Assembly (NCBI GenBank): GCA_022771695.1
Contig: JALEKJ010000027.1
Span: 1-41,376, forward strand
DNA: 41,376 nt
Direction: 5' to 3'
Source of the DNA: Roseburia sp.
Lineage (GTDB): Bacteria; Bacillota; Clostridia; Lachnospirales; Lachnospiraceae
Shown here in pieces: positions 35,286 to 41,376 of this stretch (positions are counted from its first letter, which is position 1; each line of letters opens with the position of its first letter). The notes beneath the pieces were generated by a model, which was not told where the DNA came from, ran no database searches, and saw only the letters and a program-made list of their open reading frames with translations. A program made the position numbers and the translations under genes.

Positions 35286-36252
35286 GGAAGAAAGATTAGT
35301 CGATATTTTAAATGAAATGGCAGATTACCTGACCATATCACAAATGAAAAAGTTGCAGGAAGTTCTGATACGCAATTTTGAAAAAGGAGATGCACATAAA
35401 GAACAGATTCCGAACACAGATTATTTGAAAATGTTTATTGATGCCAAGAAAATAGAGGGATGTTCGGAACGGACTGTGCGATATTATCAGGTGACGGTCG
35501 AACATCTGCTAAAAAATATTGATGTTCCTATACGAAAAATAACAACAGATGAAATCAGAGGATACCTTGCTGCTTACCAGAAAATAAATAATTGCAGTAA
35601 GGTTACGGTGGACAACATCAGACGCAATATTTCAAGTTTCTTTTCATGGCTTGAAGAGGAAGATTATATACTAAAAAGCCCAATGCGGCGTATTCATAAA
35701 ATTAAAACGAAACAGGCTGTAAAAGAAACGATATCTGATGAAGTGATTGAAAAGTTGAGAGATAACTGTAGATGTTCCAGAGACTTAGCTATGATAGATT
35801 TGCTTTATTCAACAGGAATACGAGTTGGAGAATTAGTGAATCTGAATATTTCTGATATTGATTTTGAGGAAAGAGAATGTGTTGTTTTTGGAAAAGGAGA
35901 TAAGGAGCGGAAAGTATATTTTGATGCAAAGGCAAAACTGCATTTACAGAAGTACCTACAGGAACGTGTGGATGACAATCCGGCATTATTTGTTACTCTT
36001 GATGCGCCATATGAGAGACTTAAGATAAGTGGCGTTGAGATTCGAATGCGGCAGTTGGGAAGGAAAATCAATACGGAGAGAATACATCCTCATAAATTTC
36101 GAAGAACAATGGCAACAAGAGCCATTGATAAGGGAATGCCAATTGAGCAGGTGCAGAAAATACTTGGTCATTCTCAAATTGATACCACGATGCAATATGC
36201 AATTGTTAACCAGAATAATGTCAAGAATTCCCACAGAAAGTACATAGCATAA
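35284..36252 (+). CDS. Tyrosine recombinase (XerC/D-like) within the hsd locus
   Basis: A 322-residue site-specific recombinase. The N-terminal SAM-like DNA-binding domain (~45-130) precedes the catalytic domain with Arg180 (STGIRVGEL), probable Lys204 (FGKGDKERK), His270 and Arg273 (HPHKFRRTMA), His296 (ILGHSQI) and nucleophile Tyr305 (TTMQYAIVN). Recombinases placed between hsdS genes are known in Firmicutes to shuffle specificity domains, so this is its likely job. ATG 35284 lies in the right arm of a hairpin; the open frame upstream to 35161 overlaps the partner gene and lacks a ribosome binding site. Confidence 0.9.
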   Translation: MEERLVDILNEMADYLTISQMKKLQEVLIRNFEKGDAHKEQIPNTDYLKMFIDAKKIEGCSERTVRYYQVTVEHLLKNIDVPIRKITTDEIRGYLAAYQKINNCSKVTVDNIRRNISSFFSWLEEEDYILKSPMRRIHKIKTKQAVKETISDEVIEKLRDNCRCSRDLAMIDLLYSTGIRVGELVNLNISDIDFEERECVVFGKGDKERKVYFDAKAKLHLQKYLQERVDDNPALFVTLDAPYERLKISGVEIRMRQLGRKINTERIHPHKFRRTMATRAIDKGMPIEQVQKILGHSQIDTTMQYAIVNQNNVKNSHRKYIA

Positions 36253-36262
36253 GATTTTGCAG

Positions 36263-36283
36263 ATTCGGATTTGTAGGGATGAT
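36263..36283 (+). repeat. 21-bp direct repeat, upstream of hsdS2 (copy 2)
   Basis: Identical to 32988-33008, in the same orientation, and also supplies the ribosome binding region; GATTTGT core at 36268-36274. Copies are 3,275 bp apart. Confidence 0.85.
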
Positions 36284-36286
36284 GAT

Positions 36287-37387
36287 ATGAAGGTTAAAAT
36301 TGGTGATATATGTACTTTAAAGAGTGGAACGTCACTTAAGGAAGATATATTAAATGAAAGCAATGGTGTTCCATATATCAAGGTTTCAGATATGAACTTA
36401 GTTGGAAATGAGAAATATATAGTTCGAGCTAATTCGTATGCTGATGAAAGTATAAGTGAAAAGATGCTCTTTCCTGAGGGGACAGTTCTTTTTCCAAAAA
36501 GAGGAGGAGCAATTGGAACTAATAAGAAACGTATTGCTAGTAAGGCAGTATGTGCAGACTTGAATACGATGGGGGTAATACCTTCAGATAAAATAAGACC
36601 ACTATATTTATATTACTATTTTCAGAATATTGACTTTGGTACGCTTTATAATGGTTCGTCAGTTCCACAAATTAATAATACAGATATAGCTCCTATGGAA
36701 ATTAATTTGATTCCATTAGAGGAGCAGGACGATATAGTTGCTTTGCTTGAAAAAACAGATGATATTGTTCGAAAAAGAAAAGAAGAATTAAGTGCAATAG
36801 ACGACCTTATCAAAGCCCGATTTGTCGAGCTCTTTGGTGATGCTGTTGATAATCCGATGGGCTGGGAAAAGAAGCAGCTTCAAGAGATTGTTACAGACGA
36901 TTGCACTATCTCATACGGTATTGTGCAGACTGGTGATGAACAAGAAGAGGGAGTGCCTGTATTCAGACCTGTAGATATTGTTAATCGTGTTCCTAAACTG
37001 GAAGAGTTAAAGAAAACTACTAAAGAGATATCGAATAAGTATAAGAGAACAATACTAAAAGGTCGAGAAATGCTTATTACAGTTCGAGCAAATATCGCTG
37101 ATACATGCATTATTGGTGAAGAATTCAAGGGATGTAATGTGGGTAGAGGTATTGTTCCAATCAGAACTCAAGAAGATATTATATTGTTGGAGTTCTTAAA
37201 ATATCTTATGGATAGTAAGCATTTGAATGATGATATTAAGGGTAAAGCAAAAGGTATTACTCTGATGCAGTTGAACATGGAAGACTTGAGAGAAGTAGAA
37301 CTTATTATTCCACCAATCGAGCAGCAAAGGGCTTTTGTTGAATTTGCAAAACAAGTCGACAAATCAAAAGTTGTCGATAAAAATTGA
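36287..37387 (+). CDS. hsdS: Type I restriction-modification specificity subunit, second copy with shortened C-terminus
   Basis: A 366-residue S subunit with two target-recognition domains (about 1-160 and 185-345) that differ from those of the first copy, around the identical DLIKARFVELFG linker. It ends KQVDKSKVVDKN directly after the 26-bp repeat, lacking the ~20-residue helix that closes hsdS1. The shortened end may weaken assembly with HsdM or mark a storage cassette. ATG 36287 follows TAGGGATGAT; the open frame begins at 36257. hsdR follows. Confidence 0.9.
   Translation: MKVKIGDICTLKSGTSLKEDILNESNGVPYIKVSDMNLVGNEKYIVRANSYADESISEKMLFPEGTVLFPKRGGAIGTNKKRIASKAVCADLNTMGVIPSDKIRPLYLYYYFQNIDFGTLYNGSSVPQINNTDIAPMEINLIPLEEQDDIVALLEKTDDIVRKRKEELSAIDDLIKARFVELFGDAVDNPMGWEKKQLQEIVTDDCTISYGIVQTGDEQEEGVPVFRPVDIVNRVPKLEELKKTTKEISNKYKRTILKGREMLITVRANIADTCIIGEEFKGCNVGRGIVPIRTQEDIILLEFLKYLMDSKHLNDDIKGKAKGITLMQLNMEDLREVELIIPPIEQQRAFVEFAKQVDKSKVVDKN
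36798..36838 (+). repeat. 41-bp direct repeat, central in hsdS2 (copy 2)
   Basis: Identical to 33551-33591, 3,247 bp away; GATTTGTCGA at 36819-36828. Identity at DNA level, including third codon positions, contrasts with the divergent recognition domains on either side. Confidence 0.9.
37349..37374 (+). repeat. 26-bp direct repeat, end of hsdS2 (copy 2)
   Basis: Identical to 34093-34118. Right after it, the sequence departs from hsdS1 and the frame stops within five codons. Confidence 0.9.
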
Positions 37388-37452
37388 AATGTAAAATCTT
37401 TTGTTGGAACACGGTTAATTATGGATTCACAAATAGTAACGAAAAAGGAGAG

Positions 37453-40400
37453 ATGGATTTGGAAACAAATTTTGATTATCTTTTAGAAAAAAAAGAATAT
37501 TTATGCTTTGCCCAGCAGGCAGTCGAGGCCGAGAAGAGTCTTACAATCTCTCCAGCTACTTGTGCCATATTGTCGAGACGTGCGTTGGAATTGGCTGTTA
37601 GATTTGTATTCTCTTATGATGCTGAACTTTCATTACCATATCAGGATAATGTTTCAAGTCTAATTCATGAGCGAACATTTCGAGACATTATTGAACCAAG
37701 ATTGTTTCCGATGCTGAAATATACGATTCATCTGGGAAATGTTGCTGTTCATACCAATAGTAACATTAAGAGAGACGAGGCTGTTATTGCATTACGGGAT
37801 TTGTTTGAATTCTGCGATTGGATTGACTATTCATATTCTAAGGAATATGAAGAACGATTTTTTGACGAGTCGCTTTTATCTTTGGGAGATGAAAAGCGTG
37901 TAAAGGCTGATGAGTTAAAGGCTTTATATGACAATTTGAGTAGTAAGGATAAGAAACTGGCGGAGATTCTAAAGGAGAATGAAGAACTTCGCAAACAGAT
38001 GGCAGAGGAACGGAAGCAACATACCCAGACACGTGAATTCCACGTTGATGCCATAAGCGAAGCTGAGACACGAAAGAGGTATATAGATGTTGAACTTCAA
38101 GAGGCAGGTTGGGTGATTGGCAGAAACTGTACAGTTGAAGAGCCTGTAACTGGCATGCCCAATAGCACAGGAACAGGGTATGTTGACTATGTTTTATGGG
38201 GAAAAGATAATCTTCCACTTGCTGTAGTTGAAGCAAAAAAAGCATCTGTTGACACAATGGTTGGAAGTCAGCAGGCAAAGCTTTATGCTGATTGTTTGCA
38301 GAACCAATATGGACGAAGACCACTTATTTTTACCACGAATGGTTTTGAATTCTTTTTTACGAATGATTATTTTGGGTATCCAAGACGTGAAGTTTCCGGT
38401 TTTTTTACTCAGGATGAGTTGCAACTAGAGATTGACAGAAGAAAACAGCGTAAGCCTTTAGAAAATATAGAGATTAGTGATAAAATTACCAATCGTCCAT
38501 ATCAGAAAGAAGCGGTGACTGCGGTCTGCGATGCTATTACTAAAAAACACAGAAAAATGCTAATTGTTCAAGCTACCGGTTCAGGTAAGACACGGGTAAG
38601 TATCAGCATTGTAGATGTTCTTAGACGGCACAACTATGTAAAAAATGTTCTCTTCTTAGCAGATAGAACTGCTTTGGTTAAGCAGGCAAAGAATAATTAT
38701 ACAAATCTGCTTAAGGATTTATCATGCTGCAATTTGCTGGACAGTAAGGATGATCCGGAATCTTCAAGAATGATTTTTTCGACTTATCCGACAATGATGA
38801 ATGCAATAGATGAGAAGAAAAATAAATTTGGAGAAAGATTGTTCAGTCCAGGGCATTTTGACTTGATAATATGTGATGAAGTACATCGTTCTATTTACAG
38901 GAAGTATCAAGAAATCTTTGAATATTTTGACGCAATGCTTCTGGGTATGACTGCAACTCCAAAGAATGAAATTGATAAAAATACGTATGGTATTTTTGAT
39001 TTGGAGAGAGGCGTACCTACTTTTGCATACGAATTAGAGAAGGCTGTCGAAGAAGGATATCTTGTAAACTATTCTACTCTTGAGTATAAGACAAAAATCA
39101 TGGAAGATGGTATTCATTATGATGATTTGTCAGATGACGAAAAAGAAGAGTATGAGGAAACCTTTGAGGATGATGATATGATTGCAGACGATATTTCAAG
39201 TTCTGCAATAAATACATGGCTCTTTAATAAGGACACAATTGATAAGGTTCTAAAAGAACTTATGGAGAAAGGTCTTAAAATCGAGGGTGGAGATAAACTT
39301 GGCAAGACAATTATTTTTGCGAAAAACAGTCTGCACGCGGGGGCTATTGTTGAGAGATTTAATAAGTTATTCCCAGAGTATGGTGGAGATTATATAAAGC
39401 AGATTGACTATAGCATAAAATATAGTGATTCTCTGATTGATGACTTTAGCACAAAAGATAAGATGCCACAAATAGCTGTATCCGTGGATATGTTGGATAC
39501 GGGGATTGATATTCCAGAAATCCTCAATTTGGTGTTTTTCAAAAAAGTACGAAGCTATGCGAAGTTTTGGCAGATGATAGGAAGAGGAACAAGACTTTGT
39601 CCCGACTTATTAGGAGAAGGTTTAGATAAAGAGCGTTTCTTAATATTTGATTTCTGTAATAACTTTGAATATTTCAGAGTTAATAAGAATGGTAGCGAGA
39701 ATGGTATTCAGGAAACACTTTGTGAAAAAATTTACAATACCAAAGCTCAGATTTGCAGAGAACTTCAAGCACCTGCATTTGCATCAGATGACTTATATTG
39801 TGCATATAGGGGTAACTTGGTGCATGATTTACATAATGAGGTTATTGAACTGAATGATAACAGTTTTATAGTAAAGCGACATTTAAGATACGTAGAGATG
39901 TATCGTAGTATTTCAAAATGGCGTGATCTTGAAACAATTGAAATATCAGAGATAAAGGAACATATTGCTCCACTTGTAAAGCCAAGGAAAGAAGATGAGC
40001 TTGCAAGGCGCTTTGATTATTTGATATATAGCATTGATTTGGGGGTATTGCAGAGCAAAAATGTACAGACTCCAATAAAAATTGTGATTCAGACAGCAGA
40101 GCGGTTGTCTACAAAGTATTCAATTCCACAGGTAGCAGCACAAAAGGAAATTATCGAAAAAGTGCAACAGACAGAGTTTGGGGATAATACAACGATTTTG
40201 GAACTTGATACTGTAAGAATTGCGTTAAGAGGATTGCTTCCGTATTTGGATAAGATTCATAGAAAGATTTATTATACTAATTTTACGGATACAATTATTG
40301 CTTCTGCTGAAGGAGAACCAATTTATGGGAGCAATGATTTGAAGAATTATCGTAAAAAGGTTGAATTCTATCTAAAGGAGCACAGTGATAAAATTTCTGT

Positions 40401-40809
40401 TTATAAGCTCAAAAATAATAAACGGTTATCAGAAGCAGACCTTAAGGAATTAGAGCGTATCTTATGGCAGGAACTTGGGTCAAAGGACGATTATATAAAG
40501 GAGTATGGCGATACACCAATTGGAAGACTTGTTCGGCAGATTGTCGGAGTTGATAGGTCTGCTGTGAACGAAGCGTTTAGTGAATTCCTAACGGAAGAAC
40601 GATTAAATATTAATCAGATACGTTTTGTAAATCTTATCGTTGATTATATTGTTGCAAACGGAAATATTGACGACAATAAGGTTCTAATGGAAGAACCTTT
40701 CAGGTCAGTGGGGAGCATTACAACTCTGTTCAAAGATGATATGGGAACTGCAAAGCGTATTATGGAAGTTGTTGCAGATATTAAGCGTAATTCTGAGGAA
40801 ATAGCATAG
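37453..40809 (+). CDS. hsdR: Type I restriction-modification endonuclease/translocase subunit
   Basis: Cuts unmodified DNA after ATP-driven translocation; 1118 residues. An N-terminal ~150-residue domain resembling DUF4145 (CFAQQAVEAEKSL...SRRALELAVRF) and a coiled coil precede the PD-(D/E)XK nuclease (Asp245, Glu260, Lys262: VDYVLWG...VVEAKKA). The helicase has Walker A ATGSGKT (374-380), DEVH (475-478), GMTATP, and the late motif QMIGRGTRLCP; a C-terminal helical domain binds the methyltransferase core. ATG 37453 is only 2 nt after GGAG, so TTG 37459, at 8 nt, may be the true start. It follows hsdS2 by 65 bp and completes the system. Confidence 0.94.
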   Translation: MDLETNFDYLLEKKEYLCFAQQAVEAEKSLTISPATCAILSRRALELAVRFVFSYDAELSLPYQDNVSSLIHERTFRDIIEPRLFPMLKYTIHLGNVAVHTNSNIKRDEAVIALRDLFEFCDWIDYSYSKEYEERFFDESLLSLGDEKRVKADELKALYDNLSSKDKKLAEILKENEELRKQMAEERKQHTQTREFHVDAISEAETRKRYIDVELQEAGWVIGRNCTVEEPVTGMPNSTGTGYVDYVLWGKDNLPLAVVEAKKASVDTMVGSQQAKLYADCLQNQYGRRPLIFTTNGFEFFFTNDYFGYPRREVSGFFTQDELQLEIDRRKQRKPLENIEISDKITNRPYQKEAVTAVCDAITKKHRKMLIVQATGSGKTRVSISIVDVLRRHNYVKNVLFLADRTALVKQAKNNYTNLLKDLSCCNLLDSKDDPESSRMIFSTYPTMMNAIDEKKNKFGERLFSPGHFDLIICDEVHRSIYRKYQEIFEYFDAMLLGMTATPKNEIDKNTYGIFDLERGVPTFAYELEKAVEEGYLVNYSTLEYKTKIMEDGIHYDDLSDDEKEEYEETFEDDDMIADDISSSAINTWLFNKDTIDKVLKELMEKGLKIEGGDKLGKTIIFAKNSLHAGAIVERFNKLFPEYGGDYIKQIDYSIKYSDSLIDDFSTKDKMPQIAVSVDMLDTGIDIPEILNLVFFKKVRSYAKFWQMIGRGTRLCPDLLGEGLDKERFLIFDFCNNFEYFRVNKNGSENGIQETLCEKIYNTKAQICRELQAPAFASDDLYCAYRGNLVHDLHNEVIELNDNSFIVKRHLRYVEMYRSISKWRDLETIEISEIKEHIAPLVKPRKEDELARRFDYLIYSIDLGVLQSKNVQTPIKIVIQTAERLSTKYSIPQVAAQKEIIEKVQQTEFGDNTTILELDTVRIALRGLLPYLDKIHRKIYYTNFTDTIIASAEGEPIYGSNDLKNYRKKVEFYLKEHSDKISVYKLKNNKRLSEADLKELERILWQELGSKDDYIKEYGDTPIGRLVRQIVGVDRSAVNEAFSEFLTEERLNINQIRFVNLIVDYIVANGNIDDNKVLMEEPFRSVGSITTLFKDDMGTAKRIMEVVADIKRNSEEIA

Positions 40810-40830
40810 TGCAAAATAGGGAGATTTGCT

Positions 40831-41107
40831 ATTTGGGTAAAGAGAAAAGGTGCTTACTTTGCACTTATAGCAATATATATGTCAATTGCATATGCAAAGC
40901 ATTATTATTATCCAGGAAATAGCATCGGACTTTTAAATCCAAACAAGTGCATATATAACAGATGATTTTGTTGCATCTGAAGATGGGAGCGAAAATGATT
41001 TTAAAGTAGGAGTTGGCTCTTCAATGAGATTTGTAAGAGGTTATAAGGAGGAAGGCGGCGGAGTAACCGCGCTGTTTGAAGTGTTATTCTGCATGGGGAG
41101 GATTTAA
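40831..41107 (+). pseudogene. Decayed coding remnant between hsdR and the IS element
   Basis: Two overlapping frames look coding but are broken. One (40831-40965) reads KRKGAYFALIAIYMSIAYAK and ends at TGA; the next frame (40937-41107) reads ITDDFVASEDGSEN...GVGSSMRFVRGYKEEGGGVTAL and starts after a stop. A single frameshift near 40935-40960 would join them into one ~90-residue protein. I do not recognise the family. The rest of the gap to 41220 shows nothing else. Confidence 0.35.
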
Positions 41108-41254
41108 TAGTTCTGTGGGTGCAAAGAATAAGTATATTTTGAAACTGGAACCGGAGGTGAAAAGTTGTTATCTTTGTACTAATTGTACTGCTTTAATTTG
41201 CTGTAAACTCGCGATGACGTATAATTAATTTCGCAAATTCAATTTCATAAAAAA

Positions 41255-41284
41255 TAGACATGGTCTATAGCCGTTTGGTAGAAT
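41255..41284 (+). promoter_or_regulatory. Transposase promoter
   Basis: TAGACA (41255-41260) and TAGAAT (41279-41284) are 18 nt apart, 40 bp before the transposase start codon. Confidence 0.5.
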
Positions 41285-41323
41285 TAAGTTACCACACAAA
41301 ACCTACAAAGGAGGCTAAAAACC

Positions 41324-41376
41324 ATGTCTGATAACATTATACAGTTAAATCAGGAACTTATCCATAACGAATTAAA
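41324..41376 (+). CDS. IS256-family transposase, first 17 codons only
   Basis: ATG 41324 follows a strong AAAGGAGG. The visible residues MSDNIIQLNQELIHNEL match, from memory, the N-terminus of IS256 (mutator)-type transposases common in Lachnospiraceae. The rest lies outside the window, so the call rests on this short stretch and the leader. Confidence 0.6.
   Translation, partial: MSDNIIQLNQELIHNEL

Larger units (their letters stand above)
41215..41376 (+). mobile_element. Left part of an IS256-family insertion sequence (runs out of the window)
   Basis: The transposase start and its promoter and leader lie here; the exact left end and terminal inverted repeat cannot be fixed without the right end. 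ATAGAC-ATG-GTCTAT (41254-41268) is a small perfect inverted repeat overlapping the -35 box. The boundary given is approximate. Confidence 0.5.

Noticed and set aside
33551-36838. CRISPR-like direct repeats
   Set aside because: The repeats are paired blocks within two hsdS genes, not an array with regular spacers.

Overview
The window looks like chromosome of an obligately anaerobic, low-to-mid GC Clostridia, most likely Lachnospiraceae. The reasons are the order rho - rpmE - DUF1385 - prmC - prfA, an [FeFe]-hydrogenase-like iron-sulfur protein, a DUF4364 regulator, an M3 oligoendopeptidase, GltB/GltD, and strong AGGAGG-type ribosome binding sites. The placement is inferred from gene families and order; no rRNA or tRNA gene is visible.

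Positions 1-4100: the 3' part of a sugar ABC transporter ATPase, a CdaR/PucR-type regulator, and a soluble protein that joins ferredoxin clusters, an [FeFe]-hydrogenase H-cluster fold, a further 4Fe-4S domain and a methyl-accepting chemotaxis signalling domain. The last is a candidate redox or H2 sensor. Positions 4200-10900: a second-type topoisomerase IIA pair (GyrB/ParE and GyrA/ParC family) behind a promoter and leader with repeated hairpins, then a HAD phosphatase, a CPBP membrane protease and a DUF4190 membrane protein. Positions 11000-17420: glutamate synthase gltB-gltD, closed by two tandem terminators. Positions 17469-22490: YccF, a membrane-anchored C39-like protein, a four-helix membrane protein, oligoendopeptidase F and a small membrane protein. 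Positions 22528-25963 (minus strand): flavin reductase-like protein, DUF4364, a radical SAM protein and malic enzyme, probably one transcript. Positions 26056-31064: rho and the rpmE-DUF1385-prmC-prfA translation cluster.

Positions 31300-41376 are clearly more AT-rich and look acquired. They hold a complete type I restriction-modification locus: hsdM - hsdS1 - DUF3990 toxin-like gene - partner gene - tyrosine recombinase - hsdS2 - hsdR. The two hsdS genes lie in the same orientation and share three short identical blocks (21, 41 and 26 bp) that bracket each target-recognition domain. All six copies contain a GATTTGT core. The recombinase sits between the two S genes, its start codon lies in a perfect 10-bp hairpin, and a probable toxin-antitoxin pair lies in the same interval. 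This suggests a switchable specificity locus in which the addiction pair could select against loss of the deletable segment. A decayed gene remnant and the start of an IS256-family transposase close the window.

The most useful follow-ups are the hsdS repeat/recombinase/toxin arrangement, the hydrogenase-chemoreceptor fusion, and a glycine at the fluoroquinolone-associated acidic position of the GyrA/ParC-family subunit.
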